DNA of 64,000 bases. Origin: Chromohalobacter beijerinckii. GTDB lineage: Bacteria; Pseudomonadota; Gammaproteobacteria; Pseudomonadales; Halomonadaceae. Positions 16,717-25,657 of the stretch are shown one piece after another. A model generated the notes under the pieces. It was not told the DNA's origin. It worked only from the letters and a program-made list of their open reading frames with translations, and did not search any database. Position 1 is the stretch's first letter; the number at the start of each line of letters is the position of its first letter. The DNA lies in assembly GCF_023061185.1 (NCBI RefSeq), contig NZ_JAKGAK010000008.1, positions 1-64,000 of the forward strand, read 5' to 3'. A program made the position numbers and the translations under genes.

Positions 16717-18759
16717 CTAAACGAGGTCGCGCGGGATCTCTTCATCCCAGCTCTTGGCGAAGACTCGGCTATCGTTCTCGTAGGCGTCCAGGGTGGCACG
16801 CACGCGGAAGCTTTCCGCGCTGGAGGTCATCAAGGTGCGCGTCACGCTGCGCACTTCCCAGTCGCCACGCCGGAAACAACGCTCCCATTGCGTCCAGCCG
16901 CTGATGCTGTCGTAGTTGCTGTAGGCGTAGGTGTAGCGTTCGGTGATACGCACCGAGAGTTCAAGATCGATGTCATCAAGGCGGAAGGTGCCCTCGTCGT
17001 TGATGACTTCGAGCGTGGTCTGGTCATTGGCGAGATCGCGTATCACCCGCCACGTTTCCTGGCTGGGTTGTACCAGCGTCTTGGCGAGCGGCGGGGCGGC
17101 CTCTGGTGGCGCAAATGCGGGCAGCGCGGCTTCTTCTTGGGGCTGAGGCGAGCGACACGGCAATAGCAATCGGCTGCTGGCGGGATGAATCGTCAGCTTG
17201 ACGGGCGCTGGTGCGGGCCAAGCTAGCGGCCAGTAGCTGCTCGAGATCGATAGCCGAATGGCGTTGCCTGCGGGGAACTGCTGGGCGATATGCTTGAGTA
17301 GCACGCGCACGTGATAGCGCTCGCCCGGTTCCAGTGGCTGAGGATGTTCGTCGCTGTCACGGTGGGTCAGGTTGAGCAGGCCATAGGAAATTCGCGTGGC
17401 TTTGTCGTCCTCGGCGATGTCGCTGAGGCGTATGGCGACCATCGCCACCGGTTGGTCGGCCTCAATCTCGAGTTCGACCACGGGCTGCCCGCAGATCTCG
17501 ATGTCCTGGTCGAGCCGTGCCGTCTGGAAAACCAGCGCGCCGCCGTCTTCGTCGCGTTGGTCGTGCGGTAGATCCGGCGGTGCGTTGTAGGAGCACCACT
17601 TGCCCGCAAAAAGTCCCACCGATAGCGGTGAGCGTATCGTCAGCGGCGTCTCGTCGTGGTTCTCGGGCAGAGTGGATGCCGTCGTCATCGGCAGCAGGTC
17701 GTGGCCGCTGGTCAGGCGAAAGGGCTGCATATCGATGCGCGGTGACGGCCAACTGGGCTCTGATACCCAGCGCCCGGGGCGTGTCTCGTAGCGGGCCGAG
17801 GGCGGCACCGACTCCTGCATCCAGACGCGCAGCATAGGCTCGTCCATGATCCCGGTGTCTTTGTCCTTCAGCCAGTGATCCCACCAGCGCAGCGATTCCT
17901 GTAGAAAGCCGATGGCGGGGCCCGGTACGCCGAGATGGGGATACTTGTGCGACCAGGGGCCCACTAGGCCTTTGCGGGGGACCTCGAGCCCCGCGAGTAG
18001 GCGAAACACGGCGTTGCAGTAGCCATCGGCCCAGCCGCTGACAGCGTAGACGGGGCAGCGAATGCGCGAGAAGTCCTCGCACACCGAGCCATGTTTCCAA
18101 TAGTCGTCACGACGTTGATGCTTAAGCCATTTTGCCAGCCACAAGCCGCTGCCCTCGAGGCGCTCCTGCCACATCTCGCGCCAGCGCTCGCCGACGAGCA
18201 TTGGATCGGGTGGACATGTATTGGCATCGAACATGGTCGAGGCCCATGACAAGTTGTCGCCGAGCAGACAGCCGCCCATGTGATGGACGTCGTCGGCGTA
18301 GCGGTCATCGGTCGAGCACAGGGTGATGACCGCCTTGAGCTCAGGGGGCTGCAATGCCGCGATTTGCAGGCCGTTGAAGCCGCCCCAGGAAATGCCGATC
18401 ATGCCGACATCTCCGGTACACCACGTTTGTTGCCCCAGCCACTTCAGAATTTCGACGCCATCGTCGAGCTCTTGCTGTAGGTATTCATCACGCAGCACGC
18501 CATCCGATTCACCACTACCGCGAATGTCGACGCGCACCCCGGCGTATCCGTGGCCGGCCCAGTAGGCATGCGACTGAGCGTCGCGCATCGCCGTCAGGTC
18601 GCGCTTGCGGTAAGGCAGATACTCGAGTATCGCCGGTACGGGCTCGCGTTCGGCATCCATTGGGCGCCAGATACGCACGGCCAGCCGGCAACCATCGGCG
18701 AGCGTGATCCAGTCTTCCTCCTCGTGAATCTGGCGGGGAAAATGGCGAACGATGTGCAT
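16717..18759 (-). CDS. CocE/NonD family (X-Pro dipeptidyl-peptidase S15-like) hydrolase
   Basis: The 680-residue protein shows the three-part CocE architecture. First comes an alpha/beta hydrolase domain with VRVDIRGSGESDG and the nucleophile elbow GISWGG (Ser124). A helical cap follows (about 160-270), with the probable acid and base in SGWADGY and GPWSHKYPH. A C-terminal jelly-roll domain from about residue 370 completes it. Family members cleave esters or act as serine aminopeptidases; no signal peptide is visible. It lies 42 bp downstream of the ATP-grasp gene on the same strand, so the two form a likely operon transcribed away from the cyanophycin genes. A role in releasing an amide or ester made by that ligase is speculative. 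Confidence 0.85.
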   Translation of the reverse strand: MHIVRHFPRQIHEEEDWITLADGCRLAVRIWRPMDAEREPVPAILEYLPYRKRDLTAMRDAQSHAYWAGHGYAGVRVDIRGSGESDGVLRDEYLQQELDDGVEILKWLGQQTWCTGDVGMIGISWGGFNGLQIAALQPPELKAVITLCSTDDRYADDVHHMGGCLLGDNLSWASTMFDANTCPPDPMLVGERWREMWQERLEGSGLWLAKWLKHQRRDDYWKHGSVCEDFSRIRCPVYAVSGWADGYCNAVFRLLAGLEVPRKGLVGPWSHKYPHLGVPGPAIGFLQESLRWWDHWLKDKDTGIMDEPMLRVWMQESVPPSARYETRPGRWVSEPSWPSPRIDMQPFRLTSGHDLLPMTTASTLPENHDETPLTIRSPLSVGLFAGKWCSYNAPPDLPHDQRDEDGGALVFQTARLDQDIEICGQPVVELEIEADQPVAMVAIRLSDIAEDDKATRISYGLLNLTHRDSDEHPQPLEPGERYHVRVLLKHIAQQFPAGNAIRLSISSSYWPLAWPAPAPVKLTIHPASSRLLLPCRSPQPQEEAALPAFAPPEAAPPLAKTLVQPSQETWRVIRDLANDQTTLEVINDEGTFRLDDIDLELSVRITERYTYAYSNYDSISGWTQWERCFRRGDWEVRSVTRTLMTSSAESFRVRATLDAYENDSRVFAKSWDEEIPRDLV

Positions 18760-18801
18760 GCAGTGCTCCCGTGAGTGAGGTTTAGGACGACGGTAAGAAC
18801 G

Positions 18802-20103
18802 CTAGCCGATGATCTCTTCGAACTCGAAATGTAGCTGCTCGGCGAGCCGCGCGTAGTTTTCTTCCAGTGAAGTATCGTCGTCCGCGCCCATCCATATATA
18901 AGCTAGGGCGAAACTGTAGCTATCTTGCTCGGGAAGGGAGGACAGGCGCGTGCCGATCTCGGCTTGCAGTGTGATGACGGTACCGGGAAATGCTTGCTCC
19001 AAGGTATCTATTTCTTCTTCCGTCGGCACGCGGCTAATAGTGGCATCGACGAAGAACACCCGATAGAAGAATTTCGCCGCGACTTTGAAATCTCCTTTCC
19101 GATAAGGCATATCGGGTAGTTGGCCTAGTGCCAGGTCGACCGTTATCTGTTGGTGACTGACCCCGTCGACCTTTTCGAAAAGATCGCAATGCGATTGCGC
19201 GATACGCGTATTGATCTCCAATAGCCAGATGCGATCTTGTACTTCATCCCAGAAATACTCGATGTTGAAGGCGGCGTTGTCATAGCCGATATGTTTCATT
19301 ACTTGGCGAGTGAGTTCTCGCATTTTTTCTTGAATATGATCGGGAAGGCGTGATGGGTATCGATAATAGAAGAAGCTTAATACCTGGGGATAGCGAATCG
19401 AGTCGACGACGCCGTAGGGAATGACTTCGCCCTGAAAGACATACCCTTCCACCGTGCATTGCCAGCCCCCGATGATCTCTTCAGCCATGCAATGGCCACC
19501 ATCGATGGCGCGCACATCATCGGGTAGTTTGGCGTGATCTAGTACAAAGTTGAAAGGCTCGGAAATCGTCCCGATGTCTTCACAAAGTCGTGAGATGGCC
19601 TGTTCGAAATCTTCAGGGCTCTCGATACGAAATCCCAGGCGTGAGCCCGATGACTTGATCGGCTTGACGAAGAAAGGGAAGTAAAGACCCTCTTCACCTA
19701 TTTTGTGTAGCGCCTCAGAGTCGAAGGGATCAAATGCGGTAAAGCGGGGAATGTAGTCGCCGATGACCTCGCGTTGTACGCATCGGCTCCAATATTTGTG
19801 CTCACATTTGAGCAAGCTTTCCAGGCTGGTGGAGCGCGTACCAAAACGCTCGCAGAGTAAGGGCAGCATGGTCGACACGGGGAAGTCCATGTAGCCGACG
19901 ATGGCGTCGATCGAATCATGGAATTCATTCAGCTGCGTCTCGGCCCGGGACAGCATATCTTCGATGGGGAAGATCTCCGTGTCGTAAACCTCCGATGGTT
20001 CGATCACACCATGGAACCGGTAGTTTTCGGCACCGCGCAGATGTTCAAGGCGCTTCCTATTGAGTTCATCCAACCCGACAACGAACACGTTCTTGTCGCT
20101 CAT
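18802..20103 (-). CDS. ATP-grasp domain protein, probable carboxylate-amine ligase
   Basis: The 433-residue protein has a pre-ATP-grasp N-terminal domain (KNVFVVGLDELNRKRLEHLR). An ATP-grasp fold follows: FPFFVKPIKSSGSRLGFRI is the ATP-lysine strand, and IWLLEINTRIAQSHCDLFEK is the Mg-binding Glu/Asn strand. No biotin-carboxyl-carrier or MurD-like domain is present. Such stand-alone ligases join a carboxylate to an amine via an acyl phosphate. ATG 20103 is chosen because AGGAGG lies 5 bases upstream. Lower GC and different codon choice than its neighbours hint at possible transfer. The substrate is unknown; the position next to cyanophycin genes suggests amino acid or dipeptide chemistry. Confidence 0.8.
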   Translation of the reverse strand: MSDKNVFVVGLDELNRKRLEHLRGAENYRFHGVIEPSEVYDTEIFPIEDMLSRAETQLNEFHDSIDAIVGYMDFPVSTMLPLLCERFGTRSTSLESLLKCEHKYWSRCVQREVIGDYIPRFTAFDPFDSEALHKIGEEGLYFPFFVKPIKSSGSRLGFRIESPEDFEQAISRLCEDIGTISEPFNFVLDHAKLPDDVRAIDGGHCMAEEIIGGWQCTVEGYVFQGEVIPYGVVDSIRYPQVLSFFYYRYPSRLPDHIQEKMRELTRQVMKHIGYDNAAFNIEYFWDEVQDRIWLLEINTRIAQSHCDLFEKVDGVSHQQITVDLALGQLPDMPYRKGDFKVAAKFFYRVFFVDATISRVPTEEEIDTLEQAFPGTVITLQAEIGTRLSSLPEQDSYSFALAYIWMGADDDTSLEENYARLAEQLHFEFEEIIG

Positions 20104-20453
20104 AATCGCCTCCTGGCGCAAGCTCGGCTGCTGGTGTCCTTGTAGCCGAAGCGCAATGGTTCGTACCGCTCTTGGTTGTCCTGCCCTTTTAGGCTGGGAA
20201 TGGGAGGTGCCAATGTCTGAAGAATAGCGTGTTGTGACGAATGCGCTGGACCAATATGGGGGTAAACGGGAATCTCATTGTTTTACGGGAAAAGAATAGT
20301 CCGTGCCGGCGGGGTGTCATTAATCTGGTGGGGATGAGGTAAGGCTGTTATAAGTGAAGAACCGGGTTCGATTGTCACGCGATACGACATTACCTGTATA
20401 AGAGGTAATGGTTCAGTATTTCCTAAAAAGCGTTGCGAGGCGACGAGAGGAAT
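20104..20453. other. Divergent control region of ATP-grasp/CocE and cyanophycin operons
   Basis: This 350-bp gap holds no coding frame of note. It contains a sigma-70-like promoter and an overlapping inverted repeat for the rightward operon (20372-20410). I could not identify a confident promoter for the leftward genes. Confidence 0.6.
20372..20410 (+). promoter_or_regulatory. Candidate promoter and operator of the cyanophycin operon
   Basis: TTGTCA (20372-20377) and TGTATA (20395-20400) are 17 bp apart, matching -35/-10 spacing. The inverted repeat CATTACC-N9-GGTAATG (20388-20410) overlaps the -10 element, so a repressor bound there would block initiation. The cyanophycinase start is 43 bp downstream. 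Confidence 0.45.
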
Positions 20454-21308
20454 ATGACGTCACGACCCCCTGCCGTATGTGGCCACATCGTGGCCATTGG
20501 TGGTGCCGAGGACAGGTCTTCGGAACTTGCCATTCTCAAGCGCGTTTTCGAGCTAGCGCCCGAGGATAATCACGAAGTTGCCGTCATCGCGACGGCCAGC
20601 AGTATTCCCGAGCAGGTTCTTCCCAGCTATGAAGCCGCCTTCGAGCGCTTGGGCGCGACCCAGGTCCATGCGCTGGATATTCAGGATCGCCAGCAAGCTG
20701 CCGATGCCGACAATGCCCAGTTGATCAAACGTAGTGGGGTGATCTTCTTCACCGGGGGCGACCAACTGCGCCTGACCACCGTGCTGGGAGGCTCCGCCAC
20801 GTTGCGTGCCATCCGCGAGCGCTTGCGAGCGGGCGCCGTAGTGGCGGGTACCAGTGCCGGGGCGGCGGCGATGCCCAGCACCATGATCTACAACGGATCG
20901 GCCTCGGATGCGCTGCGCAAGGGCGCGGTGAACATGACCTTCGGCCTTGGTTTCGTGCGCGGCATGGTCATCGACAGCCATTTTCTCGAACGTGGGCGAT
21001 TCACGCGCCTCATGGAGGTAGGCGCCAGCAATCCCGAGCAGTTGGGGGTCGGCCTGGGCGAAGACGCCGCCGTCATCATCTATCCCAATCGTATCCTCGA
21101 AACCATCGGACCCGGGCATGTGATCATCATCGATAGCCGGGATCTGGCGAGTTCCAACATTGCGGAACTGGAAATGGGCGAGCCGGTCGCCATCGAGAAC
21201 ATGATCCTGCACGCCATGGTCAGCGGCCACGGCTACGATCTCGATGCGCGGCGCTATCTGGTGGCCGAGGAACTGAAAGCGGTATTGGCAGGGAGGCACC
21301 AAGAATGA
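20454..21308 (+). CDS. cphB: Cyanophycinase
   Basis: The 284-residue protein has the peptidase S51 features of CphB: the nucleophile motif AGTSAGAAAM with Ser134, FFTGGDQLRLTTVLGG (98-113) and DSHFLERGRF with the catalytic His. It hydrolyses cyanophycin (multi-L-arginyl-poly-L-aspartate) to beta-Asp-Arg dipeptides. No signal peptide is visible, so it acts on intracellular granules. ATG 20454 is preceded by GAGAGG. It is the first gene of a tightly overlapping operon with cphA and an isoaspartyl dipeptidase, so synthesis and breakdown are co-expressed. Confidence 0.93.
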   Translation: MTSRPPAVCGHIVAIGGAEDRSSELAILKRVFELAPEDNHEVAVIATASSIPEQVLPSYEAAFERLGATQVHALDIQDRQQAADADNAQLIKRSGVIFFTGGDQLRLTTVLGGSATLRAIRERLRAGAVVAGTSAGAAAMPSTMIYNGSASDALRKGAVNMTFGLGFVRGMVIDSHFLERGRFTRLMEVGASNPEQLGVGLGEDAAVIIYPNRILETIGPGHVIIIDSRDLASSNIAELEMGEPVAIENMILHAMVSGHGYDLDARRYLVAEELKAVLAGRHQE

Positions 21309-23944
21309 AGATTCTCGAGCATCGTGCATTGCGAGGACCGAACTACTACAGCCGTTATCCGGCGATTTTCATGCGTCTGGATATCGAGGAACTCGAGGCG
21401 CGGCCAAGCGATACCGTGCCCGGTATCGTCGAACGCATCACCCAGCTGTTGCCGACACTGGAGGAACATCGTTGCTCGGTGGGGCGTCCAGGGGGCTTTC
21501 TAGAACGACTAACGCGTGGTACCTGGGCCGGCCATGTCGTCGAGCATGTGGCGATCGAGTTGCAGAACCTGATCGGCTTCTCGGTCGGGTATGGCAAGAC
21601 GGTCGATTCCTACGAGACGGGGATCTATAACGTCGTCTATCGCTACCGCGACGAGGCATGTGGACTGGCGGCTGGGGTCGAGGCGGTGGAGATCGTCACT
21701 CGGCTTTTCGCCGGTGAAGATAGCGATATCGATGCGATCATCGCCCGCCTCAAGGATGTACGTGACGCACACATGCTGGGGCCATCGACCGCTTCGATCG
21801 TGGCGGCCGCGCAGCGCCGTGGAATTCCCTATGCGCGCCTCGACGAAGACACCAGTTACGTACAATTAGGGCATGGTTATCGCCAACAACACTTTCAGGC
21901 GACGGTGACCTGTCGCACGAACCTGCTCGGCCATGGCATCGCCCACGACAAGGATTGGACCAAACGGATTCTTGGCGAGGCGGGTATCCCTGTACCGCGT
22001 GGACACGTTTGCCATTCACGCGACGAGGCGCTCGAAACCGCACATGAAATCGGCTATCCAGTCGTCGTTAAACCGTTGATCGGCAATCACGGTCGCGGTG
22101 TCAGCACGGACATCGAGGATGACCAGTCCTTGGAGAATGCGTTTGCGGTCGCGTCCGGTCACAACGCGGCAGTCATCATCGAGCAGTATATACGGGGAGA
22201 AGATCACCGGCTGCTGGTGATCGACGGCAAGCTCGTGGCGGCGGCCAGGCGGCGTCCGGCCCATGTGGTCGGCGATGGCAAGAGCACGCTGCGGACCTTG
22301 ATCGATAACGAGAACCACGACCCGCGCCGAGGCATCGGCCATGAAAACCTGCTGACGCAGATCGATGTCGATGCACAGACGCTTCGGCTACTGGCGCAGC
22401 AGAACCTGACGCTGGAAAGCGTCATCTCAAGCGACGAAATCGTCTATCTCAAGCCCACCGCGAATCTGAGCACCGGTGGCACGGCGACGGATGTCACCGA
22501 AGACGTCCATCCCGATGTGATCTACACGGCGGAGCGCATCGCGCGCCTGGTGGGCCTCGATATCATCGGCATCGACCTGCTTGCCGAGACGTTGACGCGT
22601 CCGCTGGAGGAACAATCGGCGGCCGTGGTCGAGGTCAACGCCGGACCGGGCTTTCGCATGCACCTGTCGCCGACCCATGGCACCGGTCGCGATGTCGGTG
22701 CACATGTGGTCGATATGCTATTCCCGGATAGCGAGGATAACGGCCGTATTCCCATCGTGGCGGTCACCGGCACCAACGGCAAGACGACCACGGTGCGCCT
22801 GATTTCGCATTTATTGCGCCAGGCGGGGCGCAGTGTCGGTACGGCGTGCACCGGGGCCATCGAGATCGACAATCACGTCATCATGCGCGGCGACTACAGC
22901 GGCCCGCAGGCCGCCACGACGGTTCTGCGCGAACCCACCGTCGAGTATGCCGTGCTCGAGGTCGCCCGTGGCGGCATCATGCGCCGGGGGCTGGGGTTCG
23001 ATGAATGCCAGGTCGGCGTGCTGCTGAACATCGCCAGCGACCACTTGGGCGAGAGCGACATCCATACCTTGGACGAGTTGGCGCGTTGCAAGAGCGTGGT
23101 GATCGATGCGGTCGGTGAGTCCGGCACGGCGGTGCTCAATGCGGATGATCCGCGCGTTCTGGCGAGTGGTGAATGGGCGCGTGGCGATATCATCTATTTC
23201 GCGCTGGATCCCGACTCGCCGGTCGTGCGCGAACATGTGCGTGAGCATGGCGTCGCTTTCACGGTGCATCACGGCCATATCGTGATGCTGCAAGGCCAGG
23301 TGGTGGCTGAGGTACTTCCCGTGGCGAACGCGCCGATCACCTTCGATGGGTTCGCGCGCTTCAATATCGCCAACGCCCTGGCGGCGAGTGCTGCCGCGCA
23401 TGCACTGGGGCTTAGTATCGCCGATATACAGTTGGGCTTGCAGACCTTCCATCCGACGCCGGGGCAGAATCCAGGGCGCACCAACCTGATCGATGCCGGG
23501 GGCGTGAAGGTGTTGATCGACTATGGCCACAACGTGCCGGCACTCGAGGCCTTGAGCGAGTTGGTGAGCCGTATCCCGGCCCAGCGCCGCATCGGCGTGG
23601 CCAGCGCGCCGGGCAATCGGCGTGACGAGGATATCTTCGAGCTGGGCGTGCGCCTCGCCAACATGCATGACATCGTCTTCCTCTGCGATACCGTGCCGCG
23701 CGGTCGCCCGGTGGGCGAGACCGTCGATTTGCTGTATGCCGGCGCCACCTCGGTGCCCGGCGCCTGCCGGGTCGAGAAGGTGCTGCAGGAAGAGGAGGCC
23801 GTTACCCAGGCCCTCAACGAAGCCGCCGAAGGCGATCTACTGGTGTTGTTGGTGGATGATGTCGATGCCGTCACCGAACGTTTGCGTGGGCAGCGTTTCG
23901 AGACGCCAGCATCCTCAAACGGTGGTGAAGGAGCCCGTCCATGA
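21305..23944 (+). CDS. cphA: Cyanophycin synthetase
   Basis: The 879-residue protein has the full CphA1 architecture. An N-terminal domain (1-160) comes first. An ATP-grasp domain follows, with VVKPLIGNHGRGVSTDIEDD near 255, GGTATDVTEDVHPD near 391 and VEVNAGPGFRMH near 443; it adds Asp to the chain. A Mur-ligase-like domain with P-loop VTGTNGKTTTVRL (487-499) adds Arg to Asp side chains. The length matches CphA1 enzymes (about 870-900). The start overlaps the cphB stop (ATGA). The product is an insoluble nitrogen, carbon and energy store in the cytoplasm. Confidence 0.95.
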   Translation: MKILEHRALRGPNYYSRYPAIFMRLDIEELEARPSDTVPGIVERITQLLPTLEEHRCSVGRPGGFLERLTRGTWAGHVVEHVAIELQNLIGFSVGYGKTVDSYETGIYNVVYRYRDEACGLAAGVEAVEIVTRLFAGEDSDIDAIIARLKDVRDAHMLGPSTASIVAAAQRRGIPYARLDEDTSYVQLGHGYRQQHFQATVTCRTNLLGHGIAHDKDWTKRILGEAGIPVPRGHVCHSRDEALETAHEIGYPVVVKPLIGNHGRGVSTDIEDDQSLENAFAVASGHNAAVIIEQYIRGEDHRLLVIDGKLVAAARRRPAHVVGDGKSTLRTLIDNENHDPRRGIGHENLLTQIDVDAQTLRLLAQQNLTLESVISSDEIVYLKPTANLSTGGTATDVTEDVHPDVIYTAERIARLVGLDIIGIDLLAETLTRPLEEQSAAVVEVNAGPGFRMHLSPTHGTGRDVGAHVVDMLFPDSEDNGRIPIVAVTGTNGKTTTVRLISHLLRQAGRSVGTACTGAIEIDNHVIMRGDYSGPQAATTVLREPTVEYAVLEVARGGIMRRGLGFDECQVGVLLNIASDHLGESDIHTLDELARCKSVVIDAVGESGTAVLNADDPRVLASGEWARGDIIYFALDPDSPVVREHVREHGVAFTVHHGHIVMLQGQVVAEVLPVANAPITFDGFARFNIANALAASAAAHALGLSIADIQLGLQTFHPTPGQNPGRTNLIDAGGVKVLIDYGHNVPALEALSELVSRIPAQRRIGVASAPGNRRDEDIFELGVRLANMHDIVFLCDTVPRGRPVGETVDLLYAGATSVPGACRVEKVLQEEEAVTQALNEAAEGDLLVLLVDDVDAVTERLRGQRFETPASSNGGEGARP

Positions 23945-25110
23945 GGTCTCACAAGACACGTCCTGCCGATACGCTGACCCTGTTGCATGTCGGCGAGGCG
24001 TTCACTCCCGAGCGATGCGAGGCGACGGATATTCTCATGGCCGGCGGGAAAATCGTGGCGCTGGGACAGGGGCTCGAGATTCCCGGTAACTGGCCCATCC
24101 GCGAGGTGGATGCACGCCATCTGATCGCTGTGCCCGCCTTCATCGACCAGCACGTGCACGTCACCGGCGGTGGAGGCGAGGGCGGTTGCGGTACGCGCTG
24201 CCCGCCGATCAGCGCCCATGACATTGCGTCGATGGGTATCGGTACGGTGGTGGGCGTGCTGGGTACCGACAGTATCAGCCGTTCGCCGGCCGACTTGCTG
24301 GCCGCGGTACGGGGGCTGGCGGCTGATGGGCTGTCCACCTACATGTATACGGGCGCGTATCGCGTGCCGCCGCCGACGCTCACCGGCGATATCCAGCGCG
24401 ATCTGGCCTGGATTCCCGAGGTCATCGGAGTAGGGGAAATCGCCATTTCGGATCACCGCTCGAGCCAGCCACGCCAGGACGAGCTCGAACGGCTGGTGAG
24501 CGACGCGCGAGTCGGCGCCATGCTGGCCGGCAAGCGGGGCATCTGCCATTTCCATCTCGGCGATGGCAAGCGAGACCTGGCGCCTCTGCGGCGCTTGCTT
24601 GAAGAGACCGAGATTCCTCCCGATCAGATCATCCCGACCCATGTGAATCGCCGTCCTGAGCTGCTCGAGGACGCGGCGGATTATGCGCTGGCGTTTGGTG
24701 CCAGCGTGGATGTCACCGCCTTCGAAGACGCGGGCGACGGGCTATCCGCCTTCGACGCGGTGTCGCGTCTCCTGGCGTGTGGCGTTCCGCCATCGCGCAT
24801 TACCCTGAGTTCGGACTGCAATGGCAGCCTGCCGGAGTTCGACGCCGATGGCGCCTACGTGGGCATGCAGGTGGCGCGCAATACGGCGCTGATCGCGGAC
24901 TGGCAACGGCTCGTGCATGACGAGGTATTGCCACTCGAAGCGGCGCTGGGGCTGCTGACCGCTAACGTTGCCCGCGTGCTGGGCCTGCATGCTCACAAGG
25001 GGCGCCTGATGCTGGGCTTCGACGCCGATATCACACTGCTCGACAAGGCCCTGCGTCCCCAGCGTACGTTCGTCGCGGGGCGCTGCGTATACGGCGATGT
25101 CGACGCCTAG
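23941..25110 (+). CDS. iadA: Isoaspartyl dipeptidase (beta-aspartyl-peptidase), amidohydrolase family
   Basis: The 389-residue M38-type amidohydrolase has the metal motif FIDQHVHVTGGGGEGG (His71, His73), later IPTHVNRRPELL with a third metal His, and SSDCNGSLPEF with the catalytic Asp292. These match bacterial IadA. It splits beta-Asp-Xaa dipeptides, here most likely beta-Asp-Arg released by cyanophycinase, giving free Asp and Arg. The bridging position that I recall as carbamylated Lys in E. coli IadA reads Glu166 in VGEIAISDHRS. The start overlaps the cphA stop (ATGA), so all three genes are translationally coupled. Confidence 0.9.
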   Translation: MRSHKTRPADTLTLLHVGEAFTPERCEATDILMAGGKIVALGQGLEIPGNWPIREVDARHLIAVPAFIDQHVHVTGGGGEGGCGTRCPPISAHDIASMGIGTVVGVLGTDSISRSPADLLAAVRGLAADGLSTYMYTGAYRVPPPTLTGDIQRDLAWIPEVIGVGEIAISDHRSSQPRQDELERLVSDARVGAMLAGKRGICHFHLGDGKRDLAPLRRLLEETEIPPDQIIPTHVNRRPELLEDAADYALAFGASVDVTAFEDAGDGLSAFDAVSRLLACGVPPSRITLSSDCNGSLPEFDADGAYVGMQVARNTALIADWQRLVHDEVLPLEAALGLLTANVARVLGLHAHKGRLMLGFDADITLLDKALRPQRTFVAGRCVYGDVDA

Positions 25111-25124
25111 ATGATCGGCAGACG

Positions 25125-25487
25125 TCATGCCTTGATCATGACGTCATCGTCTTCCATCTTGACCTCCCAGGTGCGCAGATGGACGCTTTCGTCCTCGACG
25201 CAGACGCCATCGTTCAAGCGGAAGTGCTGCTTGTAGAGTGGCGAGGCGATGACCGGCTCGCCCTTTATGTCGCCGACGATGCCGCGGGCGATCACGTTGG
25301 CGTTGGAAAACGGATCGTGGTTGTCCACGGCGTAGACCTCGGGCGTCTGGCCGGGAAGGTACAGAAGCGCGACTTGCGTGTCGGTGCCGTCCAGCCGGGC
25401 GGCCACGCCGGAATGAGCCACTAGATCGGTCTTTGAGCACAGCGTCTGCCAGGTCACGTCGTTATCGATTGCCGTTGCCGCGTTCAT
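25125..25487 (-). CDS. nirD: Assimilatory nitrite reductase (NADH) small subunit
   Basis: The 120-residue protein has a Rieske-like NirD fold (DVTWQTLCSKTDLVAHSGVAA, VYAVDNHDPFSNANVIARG, VIASPLYKQHFRLNDGVCVE) without the Cys/His ligands of true Rieske proteins, as is normal for NirD. It pairs with NirB to reduce nitrite to ammonium. ATG 25487 has GAGGTAAC upstream; the frame extends to 25553 without support. It is 170 bp downstream of nirB on the same strand, with a REP-like pair in the gap. Confidence 0.9.
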   Translation of the reverse strand: MNAATAIDNDVTWQTLCSKTDLVAHSGVAARLDGTDTQVALLYLPGQTPEVYAVDNHDPFSNANVIARGIVGDIKGEPVIASPLYKQHFRLNDGVCVEDESVHLRTWEVKMEDDDVMIKA

Positions 25488-25536
25488 GGTCGTTACCTCA
25501 TCAAGTTGCCGTATTCGTTGATCCCGATCGAAATGT

Positions 25537-25607
25537 CGTGGGAGCGAATTCATTCGCGATGTAGTTGGCTGGGAGCTGCCATCGTCGGGAACAAGTTCCC
25601 TCCCACA
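25537..25607. repeat. Inverted pair of GTGGGAG-type REP-like repeats between nirB and nirD
   Basis: CGTGGGAGCGAATTCATTCG (with CGATG following, 25537-25561) faces CCATCGTCGGGAACAAGTTC (with CCTCCCACA following, 25579-25607). Both are the same family as 5674-5750. In the minus-strand nirB-nirD transcript they would fold into a large hairpin and could protect nirB mRNA or lower nirD expression. Confidence 0.75.
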
Positions 25608-25657
25608 AAAATCCTTTCCTGTACTTTTGACAATTCCAGGGTTGTTGAGTCGGCCGT

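Noticed and set aside
16717-18759. Cocaine esterase or glutaryl-7-ACA acylase as a specific name
   Set aside because: The family fold is clear but substrate residues cannot be assigned from sequence reading.
23521-24642. Open frame of 373 codons antisense to the end of cphA and start of iadA
   Set aside because: It spans two real overlapping genes and shows no domain.
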